Positions 1 to 6,149 of a DNA stretch of 20,858 nucleotides are shown here, in pieces (the stretch's first letter is position 1; the number at the start of each line of letters is the position of its first letter). The position numbers were made by a program, and so were the translations under genes. The notes under the pieces are model-generated. The model saw nothing but the letters and a program-made list of their open reading frames with translations. It was not told where the DNA came from and made no database searches. Origin of the DNA: a virus; IMG/VR virus record IMGVR_UViG_3300036865_000024, positions 1 to 20,858 of that record; one strand, 5' to 3'.

Positions 1-552
1 GACCAACTGGGGCACGACCATCCCCAGTGCCACTGCAATTCTCCACGCTCCGGATGGATCGTCGTCTGTACCCACCCGCAAGCTGAGCGATGGGCCGATG
101 CCAACCTCCGACGCAGCGGCTTTCGCACCTACCTGCCGCTCTACGCCGCCAAGCGCCGCGATCCGGTGCTCCATACGCTCACCCGCGTCGTCCAGCGCCC
201 GTTGTTCAGCGGTTATGTGTTCTGCTGGCATGACAGCCGCGACTCCTGGCGACCCGTTTACGAAACCCCGGGCGTTCGTGGTGTCATCAAGAACGGTAAC
301 CAGATACAGTGGGTCCGCGCCGGGGCTGTGGAGGCCGTCAGAGCCGCTGAAGCCGCTCGCCGCTGTCCGACAGCGGAAACCGCCGAATGGGCGCCAGGGG
401 TGCCGTGTAGCCTCGCGCTAGGGCCATTAGCGGGCACGTCAGCCGTCGTGGTCTCCGTCGGTGCCGATATGGCCCTCGTGGCAATGATGATGTTCGGCGA
501 ACTCAGGGAAGTCGCAGTGCAACTCGATTGTCTCAGGCCACGGGACGAGTGA
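1..552 (+). CDS. NusG-family transcription antiterminator (5' partial)
   Basis: The frame is open from base 1 to the stop at 550-552, so the start lies upstream of the window. About 183 codons are visible. An NGN domain is readable: GWIVV followed by THPQAERWA, then YLPLYAAKRR, then the hallmark PLFSGYVFCW and a GVRGVIKNGNQ segment. After a linker, the C-terminal part looks like a KOW domain (GPLAGTSAVVVSVGAD, then a hydrophobic strand and VAVQLDCLRP). NusG-family proteins bind RNA polymerase and promote or suppress pausing and termination; specialised paralogues (RfaH, LoaP) act on particular long operons. Its position just upstream of the packaging genes suggests it helps polymerase read the late operon, which is an inference. 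Family assignment is confident; the role is not proven. Confidence 0.85.
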   Translation, partial: DQLGHDHPQCHCNSPRSGWIVVCTHPQAERWADANLRRSGFRTYLPLYAAKRRDPVLHTLTRVVQRPLFSGYVFCWHDSRDSWRPVYETPGVRGVIKNGNQIQWVRAGAVEAVRAAEAARRCPTAETAEWAPGVPCSLALGPLAGTSAVVVSVGADMALVAMMMFGELREVAVQLDCLRPRDE

Positions 553-576
553 ACGCTACAGTAGCAGGATCTAGTA

Positions 577-912
577 ATGCCTCGCGGCTCCTCGCCCGGT
601 GAGAGACGTGGCGGCCGCGTCAAGGGCGTGCCCAACAAGCTCAATGCGACCATCAAGGAAATGATCCTCGGCGCTCTCAACGATGTCGGCGGGCAGGAAT
701 ATCTCGCCGCTCGTGCGCTGGATCAGCCAGTCGCCTTTATGAGCCTGCTCGGCCGCGTGCTGCCGCTGCAGGTGACCGGCGAGGCCGGCGGACCGATACA
801 CTTCAGCTTTGAATGGGCACCCGCGCAGCCTGTGGATACGACAGCAGCTACACCGACCATCGATGCAGACGCCGCGCTCGAGGTCGAGTGGGATCAGGTC
901 GATGGCTGCTAA
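577..912 (+). CDS. Probable terminase small subunit
   Basis: This 111-residue protein starts 24 bases after the NusG-like gene and overlaps the large terminase start by 11 bases. It has a basic N-terminus (RRGGRVKGVPNKLNATIKEM), then an alpha-helical segment (LNDVGGQEYLAARA, AFMSLLGRVLPLQVTG) and an acidic, proline- and alanine-rich tail. The arrangement RGGR.KG.PNK ... LLGRVLP.Q.TG is a recurring one in short proteins directly upstream of large terminases in podophages of GC-rich hosts. Small terminases form oligomeric rings that recognise the packaging site and load DNA onto the large subunit. The assignment rests mainly on position and that motif pattern; no classical helix-turn-helix is obvious. 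Start ATG 577 follows AGGA at a plausible distance. Confidence 0.6.
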   Translation: MPRGSSPGERRGGRVKGVPNKLNATIKEMILGALNDVGGQEYLAARALDQPVAFMSLLGRVLPLQVTGEAGGPIHFSFEWAPAQPVDTTAATPTIDADAALEVEWDQVDGC

Positions 913-2221
913 GCAGAAAGTAACGCTGCCATTTGCACCTCGGCCATGGCAAGCGCCGCTGCTCGATGATCCGGCCAAGCGCATCGTCGCCGTCGTGCAT
1001 CGCCGCGCCGGCAAATCCACCGCCCTGCTCTGGCGCGGATTGAAAGTCGCCATCACCAGCAAGAAGTCGTTGCCGCGCGTCGTGCATATACTTCCGTATG
1101 GCGTCATGTGGACGAGGACTGGCCTGTGGGACCAGGCGGTGCGCGCCGCCGATGCGATCCCTGGTTGCCAGGTCCGCCGCTCAGAGATGGCGATCCGGCT
1201 GCCAAACGGCGGCACGTGGCAGGCGGGTGGTGCGGACAATCCCGACAGCTGGCGTGGCGGCTACGCTGATGAGTGCATTATCGATGAATTTGACGATACG
1301 CCGCAGTCGATGGTCCCACTGGTGATTGAGCCAATGCTTGCCGATCGTGACGGCACGCTGGTGAGGTCTGGCACACCGAAGGGGCGCGGGCTGTTGCAAG
1401 CGGCGTATGATCGCGCGCGCATCTCGCCGGGGTATTCGGCGTATCTGCTGGATTATACCAAGACGGCCGCATTGCCTGACGCGGCGATTGAACGACTGCG
1501 TCAGGAAATGAGCGAGGAGGAGTTTGCGCAGGAGTTGGAGTGTTCGTTCAACGCGCCAAACTCGGGGAGCTATTACGGTAAACTCCTCGATCAAGCCGAG
1601 CATGATGGTCGTATCGTCCAGGTGCCGCATGATCCAGCGCTCAAAGTCTGGACCGCGTGGGATTTGGGCATCGACGACAGCACGGCGATCTGGTGCTGCC
1701 AGATATCGCGCGGCGGTGAGTGGCGGCTGATCGACTACATCGAGGACAGTGGCGCGGGACTGGACCATTACGTGCGCCTACTCCAGCAGCGCCCCTACGT
1801 CTACGAGCGCCATCTGCTGCCGCACGATGCCCAGGTGCGCGAGTTGGGCTCCGGCCGCTCCCGCACCGAGACGCTGCACAGCCTCGGCGTCCGCCCGACC
1901 CGTGTAGTGCGCCAGCACAGTGTTGCCGACGGCATCAACGCGGTGCGGATGATCCTGCCGCGCTGCTGGTTCGATGCCGAGCGGTGTGCGGCTGGCATCA
2001 AGGCGCTGCGGCACTACCGGCGGGAGTGGAATGAGGCGGCACAGACCTGGCGGGCAACGCCGGTGCACGACTTCGCCAGCCATGGGGCCGATGCGGCGCG
2101 CTATTTGGCGCTTGGTGTGCGCGATGTGGAGGAAGCGGTGGTTGACATCGTCACTGGGCAGTTTCCGACGCGCACGGTGATGGAGGAACGCGGCCTGTCA
2201 TCGTCGTGGATGAGCGTGTGA
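902..2221 (+). CDS. Terminase large subunit, copy 1
   Basis: 439 residues from ATG 902, chosen because it couples to the preceding gene and gives an N-terminus (MAAKQKVTLPFAPRPWQ) that aligns with the second copy at 7356. The ATPase domain has a Walker A-like loop HRRAGKST (residues 33-40) and Walker B CIIDEFDD with D128/E129. The RNase H-like nuclease domain has WDLGIDD (D254), HLLPHD (D309) and SHGADAARY (D397). The motor pumps DNA into the procapsid through the portal and cuts it. All expected catalytic residues are present, so the gene looks functional. Its final 31 residues differ completely from copy 2. The oddity is context: downstream lie a small basic gene and a broken methyltransferase rather than the portal. 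Confidence 0.93.
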   Translation: MAAKQKVTLPFAPRPWQAPLLDDPAKRIVAVVHRRAGKSTALLWRGLKVAITSKKSLPRVVHILPYGVMWTRTGLWDQAVRAADAIPGCQVRRSEMAIRLPNGGTWQAGGADNPDSWRGGYADECIIDEFDDTPQSMVPLVIEPMLADRDGTLVRSGTPKGRGLLQAAYDRARISPGYSAYLLDYTKTAALPDAAIERLRQEMSEEEFAQELECSFNAPNSGSYYGKLLDQAEHDGRIVQVPHDPALKVWTAWDLGIDDSTAIWCCQISRGGEWRLIDYIEDSGAGLDHYVRLLQQRPYVYERHLLPHDAQVRELGSGRSRTETLHSLGVRPTRVVRQHSVADGINAVRMILPRCWFDAERCAAGIKALRHYRREWNEAAQTWRATPVHDFASHGADAARYLALGVRDVEEAVVDIVTGQFPTRTVMEERGLSSSWMSV

Positions 2222-2358
2222 TGGCACAGAAGAGCAGCAAGCCGCCGCCGAAGCAGGCCCCAAAGGTCACGGTAATCCGCGGCAAGCCAGCCGAGGCCGA
2301 GATGGCCGCGATGGAGCGGGCGGCCAAGGCTCAGGCGAAAGCGAAGGGCAAGCGCTGA
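2221..2358 (+). CDS. Small basic lysine/proline-rich protein, 45 aa
   Basis: The ATG at 2221 overlaps the terminase stop (TGATG), and the frame runs 45 codons to TGA 2356-2358. The product begins MAQKSSKPPPKQAP, passes through VTVIRGKPAEAEMAAMERAAKA and ends KAKGKR. It is highly basic with a short predicted helix of Ala/Glu/Lys; there is no membrane segment or recognised domain. The coupling to terL and the position suggest a late-expressed protein, perhaps DNA-binding, but nothing in the sequence fixes a function. It resembles in composition the 48-residue basic protein at 12492-12638, without clear homology. Confidence 0.6.
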   Translation: MAQKSSKPPPKQAPKVTVIRGKPAEAEMAAMERAAKAQAKAKGKR

Positions 2359-2362
2359 GCGT

Positions 2363-2866
2363 ATGACGATCCAGCTGCTCACTGGCGACGCACGCGACGT
2401 GCTGCCGACGCTGCCCAGCAACAGCGTGCATTGCTGCGTATGCTCGCCTCCCTACTATGCGCTCAGGAGCTATTTGGATGTATCGCATCCAGACAAGCAT
2501 CGTGAGTTGGGATCGGAGCAATCGCCGGACGAATACCTGGCCAACATGGTCGAGGTGTTTCGCGAAATCCGCCGCGTGCTGCGGCCGGATGGCACATGCT
2601 GGGTGAATATGGGTTCAAGTTTTGCAGCGAAACGTATAGAATCAGACCAACAGATTATCCGCAGGGACTTACCAAATGCCTTCCGATCCAAGATCGCACA
2701 GGCCATGTCCGCAGTGTGGTCAGGCTATGCATCGCCAGAGCAAGCAGTGCAAAGCCTGTTACGTAGCGATGATCGAAAGGCCGGAGAACTACCTAACGCG
2801 AGCCTGCGGCTGCTGCGCGGCCTGCGGCGCGCCGTGGGTGCGACAAACCGAGGGCGCCGTCCGTGA
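2363..2866 (+). pseudogene. DNA methyltransferase, 5' fragment (frame broken)
   Basis: Residues 1-88 read like the N-terminal half of a beta-type adenine/cytosine-N4 methyltransferase: MTIQLLTGDARDVLPTLP, catalytic motif IV CSPPYYALRSY (SPPY at residues 28-31), then EQSPDEYLANMVEVFREIRRVLRPDGTCWVNMGSSFA. After about base 2634 the similarity stops and the frame runs on as unrelated low-complexity sequence to 2866. In the family, MGSSFA would be followed by about 100 or more residues ending in a WYLR..IIW.KPNP-type segment; that is absent. The rest of the enzyme resumes in another frame in the overlapping 2676-3287 frame. It is called a pseudogene because the central catalytic core is missing. 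A split but active enzyme seems unlikely. Confidence 0.7.
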
Positions 2867-3287
2867 TCGCACGTTTGATGGTAGTGGCGGCATTGACGAG
2901 CGGAAGGCCAACGGTCGAGGCGGTAGCGCTGGCTTCATTGTGACCACCACCATCGGCTGGCGCGCCTCATGTTCATGCACAGTTCAGCGGACCCCAAGCT
3001 GCGGATCGGAACGGGGCGAGCTGATGGAGGGCGCGACCCGATCCGCCTCGGTCGCCCCTCCAACCGTTCCTTGCACGGTTCTAGACCCATTCCTCGGCTC
3101 CGGCACCACAGCGCTTGTGGCCGATCGCCTACAGCGCCACTGCATCGGCATCGACCTGTCGCTGACCTACGGCGAGATGGCGCAGCGCCGCATCGAGCGA
3201 GATATCCCGCTGTTCCCACCGTGGGCGCTACCCGAGGATCCAGAGGACGAGCGCATGCGTGATCTCTTTGCGGAGGCTGCGGAATGA
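2676..3287 (+). CDS. Zinc-ribbon fragment fused to DNA methyltransferase 3' part
   Basis: 203 residues. Residues 137-160 carry the SAM-binding motif I of amino-methyltransferases (VLDPFLGSGTTALVADRLQR, then CIGIDLS), and residues 46-58 (CCAACGAPWVRQT) match a cysteine-bearing segment usual in the middle of such enzymes. Residues 1-44 are foreign to the family: they hold CPQC (11, 14) and CKAC (25, 28) followed by ERPENYLTRAC, a layout recalled from the N-terminus of small phage HNH-type proteins. So this looks like a junction between a truncated zinc-ribbon gene and the methyltransferase 3' half. It lacks motif IV, so it should not methylate DNA alone. Its stop overlaps the next start (ATGA). 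Whether it is translated from ATG 2676 is uncertain. Confidence 0.6.
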   Translation: MPSDPRSHRPCPQCGQAMHRQSKQCKACYVAMIERPENYLTRACGCCAACGAPWVRQTEGAVRDRTFDGSGGIDERKANGRGGSAGFIVTTTIGWRASCSCTVQRTPSCGSERGELMEGATRSASVAPPTVPCTVLDPFLGSGTTALVADRLQRHCIGIDLSLTYGEMAQRRIERDIPLFPPWALPEDPEDERMRDLFAEAAE

Positions 3288-3469
3288 GCATCGGCTTCCT
3301 GTTCTGGCTGATCATGGTGCTGTGGATTCTGTTCTGGGCGTTCGGCAACTTCACGCCGCAGGGGCAGCCATACTGGAACCGCGGCGGCTGGCTGGTTGGC
3401 TTCGTGCTGTTCTTCCTGCTTGGTTGGGCTGTGTTTGTCTTTGCAATCCAGGGGCCTGGCGTCCGTTGA
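3284..3469 (+). CDS. Small membrane protein, two TM segments
   Basis: 61 residues starting at an ATG that overlaps the preceding stop (ATGA). Two hydrophobic stretches are visible: residues 3-21 (IGFLFWLIMVLWILFWAF) and about 38-56 (GWLVGFVLFFLLGWAVFVF), joined by a short polar loop with NFTPQGQPYWNRG. It is rich in Trp and Phe and ends in GPGVR. The length and two-helix hairpin are compatible with a class II holin, but the lysis enzyme lies 1.4 kb downstream with its own small membrane partner, so this could equally be a membrane micro-protein of unknown role. Coupled to the next gene through a TTGA overlap. Confidence 0.6.
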   Translation: MSIGFLFWLIMVLWILFWAFGNFTPQGQPYWNRGGWLVGFVLFFLLGWAVFVFAIQGPGVR

Positions 3470-3633
3470 ACCTGATCCTGCTGATCGTGATCCTGCTGAT
3501 CCTGTTCGGCGGCTTTGGTGGGTTCTACGGCTACCGCTCGGGGTATTATGGCCCGCAGGGCTTCGGGATCATCGGCGTGGTGCTCGTCATCGTGCTGCTG
3601 GTGCTGCTGTTCGGCGGCGGCCGTATCTACTGA
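3466..3633 (+). CDS. Small hydrophobic protein (DUF3309-like)
   Basis: 55 residues. The likely start is TTG 3466, which overlaps the preceding TGA (TTGA) and has an AGGGG about 11 bases upstream; no ATG or GTG fits. It has two hydrophobic blocks, NLILLIVILLILFGG at the N-terminus and FGIIGVVLVIVLLVLLFGG at the C-terminus, around a Gly/Tyr-rich loop (FYGYRSGYYGPQG). This resembles the short DUF3309-type family (LLLI.LLLLLLG ... GYGPSGG ... LLLILLILLLLGRI), which is common in alphaproteobacteria and has no known function. The start is an inference; the membrane character is plain. Confidence 0.5.
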   Translation: MNLILLIVILLILFGGFGGFYGYRSGYYGPQGFGIIGVVLVIVLLVLLFGGGRIY

Positions 3634-3641
3634 GGCGGCGG

Positions 3642-3854
3642 ATGATTGAATTAATCTGCGGCGATTGTGGGAAGCCATATCACGGCGATAGCGATTGTGG
3701 CCTGACGCCCGAGCAACAAGCGGCCTACGAGGCAGAGGTTGCGGCGGCGCTTGATGCAGCCCTACTCGGAGAACTCGAGGCCTTGGTAGAGGGCACCGGG
3801 CCGGTTCCGCCCGAACCCGAGCCTGATCCTCTCATGCGGAGGAATGCACAGTAA
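3642..3854 (+). CDS. 70-aa protein with CCHC zinc-knuckle-like motif
   Basis: ATG 3642 lies 8 bases after the previous stop, with GGCGG just upstream. The N-terminus holds C6, C9, H14 and C19 in CGDCGKPYHGDSDC, an exact C-x2-C-x4-H-x4-C spacing with the Gly-Lys after the second Cys also seen in classical zinc knuckles. It continues with an Ala/Glu-rich predicted helix (LTPEQQAAYEAEVAAALDA, then ALLGELEALVE) and a Pro/Glu-rich acidic tail. Zinc knuckles bind single-stranded nucleic acid or proteins. Function here is unknown; the match may be coincidental, but an intact four-ligand spacing in a 70-residue protein is notable. Confidence 0.55.
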   Translation: MIELICGDCGKPYHGDSDCGLTPEQQAAYEAEVAAALDAALLGELEALVEGTGPVPPEPEPDPLMRRNAQ

Positions 3855-3876
3855 TCCGCATGTTCGGGCACAAACG

Positions 3877-3916
3877 GCATAGCGCACCACGGTAGCTCTA
3901 GGCCCGCGAGCTATGC
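3877..3916. terminator. Possible terminator hairpin between convergent genes
   Basis: The 99 bases between the plus gene ending at 3854 and the minus gene ending at 3954 contain two alternative inverted repeats that share an arm: GCATAGC (3877-3883) with GCTATGC (3910-3916), and TAGCTC (3893-3898) with GAGCTA (3908-3913). Convergent gene ends are where a two-way terminator is expected. There is no T-run on either side, so intrinsic termination is doubtful. Confidence 0.3.
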
Positions 3917-3953
3917 GCCAGGCCGGCTCAGGCAACGAAATTCCGCATGTTCC

Positions 3954-4208
3954 TCACGTCTCGTTCTCGGGGATCAGCCGGGCAACCGCCGCGACATGGT
4001 TTTCCAGCAGCTCCGCGCGCAATCGCTCGGTCTCGGCTGTGGCCCCGCCACTGGGAGTGGTATTGGCGCGGTGCCCCGCCAGCCAGATAGCGAGCAGGTC
4101 CGCTAAGGCTGCGCCTTGGACTGGCGCCGGATGTCCGGCCAGGATCGGCCGGATTGCCTCCACAAGCCCCATGACTGTCTCGGCCAACTCGCGCTCATTC
4201 CGTTTCAT
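3954..4208 (-). CDS. Hypothetical protein on minus strand, 84 aa
   Basis: The only well-supported leftward gene. From the ATG whose complement is 4206-4208 it reads MKRNERELAETVMGLVEAIR, then PILAGHPAPVQGAALADLLAIWLAGH, a polar linker, and LRAELLENHVAAVARLIPENET. The pattern of amphipathic helices with VQGA.LADLLA.WLAGH and LLE.H...V..LIP is protein-like and recalls short uncharacterised proteins of rhizobial and related genomes. A GGAGG lies 12 bases upstream on its own strand (complement of 4221-4227), slightly far; two in-frame ATGs further upstream are alternatives. It has no known function. Being antisense to the late operon, it needs its own promoter, which I could not identify. Confidence 0.5.
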   Translation of the reverse strand: MKRNERELAETVMGLVEAIRPILAGHPAPVQGAALADLLAIWLAGHRANTTPSGGATAETERLRAELLENHVAAVARLIPENET

Positions 4209-4278
4209 GGGTGATCCATTCCTCCTCATCATCGTGCTGATCGCCATCATCGTGATCGTGGTCGCAGCCGTGACGTGA
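4207..4278 (+). CDS. Possible 23-aa hydrophobic micro-protein
   Basis: ATG 4207 opens a 23-codon frame, MGDPFLLIIVLIAIIVIVVA then AVT, ending at TGA 4276-4278. It is almost entirely a single membrane segment, similar in style to the two micro-proteins at 3284-3633. No Shine-Dalgarno is visible and its ATG overlaps, head to head, the start codon of the minus-strand gene within the palindrome CATG. Either may be spurious. Confidence 0.25.
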   Translation: MGDPFLLIIVLIAIIVIVVAAVT

Positions 4279-4306
4279 CGCAATCGCTACAACCCAAGGA
4301 GCTATA

Positions 4307-4912
4307 ATGGCAGGCTATCTCGCCTACATCATCCCGGTCGAAGGCTCGCCGGGCACGCCGACCCATCCGATTGTCACGCCGCCGCCCTACCCGGACCAAG
4401 GGTTGCCGGGACCACAGCCCCATCCTGAGCACCCGATCTACATCCCACCGAACTGCATCGGACCAGGCGTGCCATCGCACCCGATCTATCTCCCGCCTCC
4501 TGCACCGGCTCATCCGATCGTCATCCCGCCGGGCGCAATCGCTCCGGGTGTGCCGACCCATCCAATCGTTCTGCCGCCTCCGGCGAGCCCCTCGCATCCG
4601 ATCGTCATCCCGCCTGGTTCGCTTGGTCCTGGGACTCCGACGCATCCGATCGTGCTACCGCCGCTCGGCATTTGGGGCGGCCCGCCGCTGTATCCTGACC
4701 AGGGACTGCCAGGACCACAGCCGCGTCCGGAGCATCCGATTGCGCTACCGCCTGGTGGGCAGCCGATCGAGCCGCCAACGACGTTGCCGCCGCCGGCCGG
4801 CCACGAGGACGAGATCGTGGTCATGGTCTACCGCCCTGGGCAGGGCTGGAGCGGAGCATCCTACGACGTGGCGCCTGACCAAGGTCTGCCGCAGCCGACA
4901 CCGCACGGGTGA
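4307..4912 (+). CDS. Proline-rich repeat protein, 201 aa
   Basis: AAGGAG at 4296-4301 sits five bases before ATG 4307. After MAGYLAYIIPVEG the protein is built from repeats of HPI.(I/L)PP spaced by APGVPTHPIVLPPP-like units, and the longer unit PDQGLPGPQP.PEHPI occurs twice (about residues 29-44 and 126-141), with a third PDQGLP near the C-terminus. The end carries a distinct non-repeat module, DEIVVMVYRPGQGWSGASYD. Such composition favours extended polyproline helices and lacks catalytic motifs. Similar proteins (LAYIIPV... YPDQGLPGG) are recalled near lysis genes of GC-rich phages, with no known role. It may be a structural or envelope-associated protein. The stop overlaps the next start (TGATG). 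Confidence 0.7.
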   Translation: MAGYLAYIIPVEGSPGTPTHPIVTPPPYPDQGLPGPQPHPEHPIYIPPNCIGPGVPSHPIYLPPPAPAHPIVIPPGAIAPGVPTHPIVLPPPASPSHPIVIPPGSLGPGTPTHPIVLPPLGIWGGPPLYPDQGLPGPQPRPEHPIALPPGGQPIEPPTTLPPPAGHEDEIVVMVYRPGQGWSGASYDVAPDQGLPQPTPHG

Positions 4913-5304
4913 TGCCGTTCGTCGCCGCGCATCCGGAGCGCTACGTAGGCCAGGTGGTCGGTGAAGGCCGCCACAAGGGCCAATGCGTAGCCTATGTGCG
5001 CGCAGCGGCGCGGTTGCCGCAGACCAGCCTATGGATCGAGGGTGTCCCGGTGTGGGACTGCGATGATCTCGCACTGGGCACCGCGGTGGCCACCTTCGAT
5101 GCCAACGGCTGCTACGGCAACAACACGGACGGCTCGTCGCACGCCGCTATCTTCATCGAGCACGATCCCACGACGGGCGGCTTCTGGGCGTATGATCAGT
5201 GGATCGGGCATCCGGTGTCGCGGCGGCTGATCCGCGCCAAGGGTGGCGCCGGGCAGGCGGTGGATGACGCTGATGCCTACGCTGTGATTGAGGTGGCGGC
5301 ATGA
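4912..5304 (+). CDS. BPSL0067-type peptidoglycan hydrolase (probable endolysin)
   Basis: 130 residues from ATG 4912; a GTG at 4909 directly before it is an alternative. The order of motifs is that of the BPSL0067 family, thought to be NlpC/P60-like cysteine amidases: GQCVAYVR with candidate nucleophile C25, TAVATFDANGCYGN, SSHAAIFI with candidate H77, and FWAYDQWIG, then RRLIRAKGG and a C-terminal AYAVIEV strand. There is no signal peptide, so it would need a holin or another exit route, and the next gene encodes a one-segment membrane protein. In this setting it is the best candidate for the lysis enzyme. Family recognition is fairly firm; cell-wall cleavage is inferred. Confidence 0.75.
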   Translation: MPFVAAHPERYVGQVVGEGRHKGQCVAYVRAAARLPQTSLWIEGVPVWDCDDLALGTAVATFDANGCYGNNTDGSSHAAIFIEHDPTTGGFWAYDQWIGHPVSRRLIRAKGGAGQAVDDADAYAVIEVAA

Positions 5305-5510
5305 CCGGGGCCGCCAACGGCACCGGGCTGCTGGCCTCGGTCAGTGAGAAACTCATTCGTGCACTCCCCCCGGCCTTCTTACTCCTCGTGCTGCTGAACA
5401 TCGTATTCCTCGGCGTCGCAGCCTGGGTGTTCCAGCACAACACTACAGTCCGCAACGCGATGATCCAACGCATCATCGAAAGCTGTCTGACACAAAGGGA
5501 CAAACCATGA
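5301..5510 (+). CDS. Small membrane protein, holin-like
   Basis: 69 residues; its ATG overlaps the preceding hydrolase stop (ATGA). A single strong membrane segment spans about residues 22-45 (ALPPAFLLLVLLNIVFLGVA, then AWVF), preceded by a mildly charged N-terminus and followed by a polar tail (QHNTTVRNAMIQRIIESCLT). Size, one transmembrane helix and coupling to the probable endolysin support a holin or spanin-like role. No lipobox is present, so an o-spanin is excluded. Its stop overlaps the PEP-CTERM gene start. Confidence 0.6.
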   Translation: MTGAANGTGLLASVSEKLIRALPPAFLLLVLLNIVFLGVAAWVFQHNTTVRNAMIQRIIESCLTQRDKP

Positions 5511-6139
5511 AGCTCGCCCTACTCGCCGCGACTGTCCTGGGCCTCGCCACGCCAGCCTCCGCTACCGTCGTCCTGAACTTCGGCCAGGTGTCCAATCTGA
5601 ACACCATCACCGCGACGCCGAATGGCACCGATACCGCGACCACGATCAGCGGCACGAATGTCGCGATCACCATCACCCAGGACATCGGCGGCTTCCTTGG
5701 CCCGGCGATACTCAACCTCAACGCCACCAGCACCGATGCTGCGGTCGCCATCGGCACCTCGGTGCTGCAGCACTATGCGGGTTCCTGGCAGATCACTTCG
5801 GGGCTCGGGGGAACCGGCACCAACTACCTCAGCGGCACCTTCACCGACGCGGTGTTCGGCACCGGGCCCAGCCTGACGCTGTCCGTGGGCGCCCCGCCCG
5901 ACATCATCACCACCAGCTCCGACCAGATCCCGGCGATCGATCTCGGGCTGCCCGAAGCGATCTCGCTCAGCTTCACCAACGTGCTGCCGCCGGTGGGCAT
6001 CGTCGGGTCGACGTTGCAAGGCTTCACGTCGAGCATCGCCGGCAACTTCAGCGCCACACCGGTTCCTGAGCCGGCATCCCTCGCGCTGCTGGGGTTGGGC
6101 GTGCTGGGGCTTGGCATGGTGCGGCCGCGGCGTGGCTGA
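5507..6139 (+). CDS. Secreted PEP-CTERM sorting-domain protein
   Basis: 210 residues. The N-terminus is a classical signal peptide, MKLALLAATVLGLATPASA, with likely cleavage after residue 19. The mature part is Thr/Ser/Gly-rich, beta-type and almost free of charged residues. The C-terminus is a textbook PEP-CTERM signal: PVPEP at residues 185-189, a hydrophobic helix (ASLALLGLGVLGLGMV) and the basic end RPRRG. In Gram-negative bacteria such tails are processed by exosortase and the proteins go to the envelope or extracellular matrix. No exosortase is in the window, so host machinery would be required. It is translationally coupled (ATGA) to the holin-like gene, which puts it inside the phage operon. 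Its biological role is unknown. Confidence 0.85.
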   Translation: MKLALLAATVLGLATPASATVVLNFGQVSNLNTITATPNGTDTATTISGTNVAITITQDIGGFLGPAILNLNATSTDAAVAIGTSVLQHYAGSWQITSGLGGTGTNYLSGTFTDAVFGTGPSLTLSVGAPPDIITTSSDQIPAIDLGLPEAISLSFTNVLPPVGIVGSTLQGFTSSIAGNFSATPVPEPASLALLGLGVLGLGMVRPRRG

Positions 6140-6149
6140 GCGACGAGCT

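Noticed and set aside
98-421. Plus-strand 107-codon frame overlapping the NusG-like gene
   Set aside because: It is out of frame with the clear NGN domain and reads as low-complexity Ser/Arg/Pro sequence.
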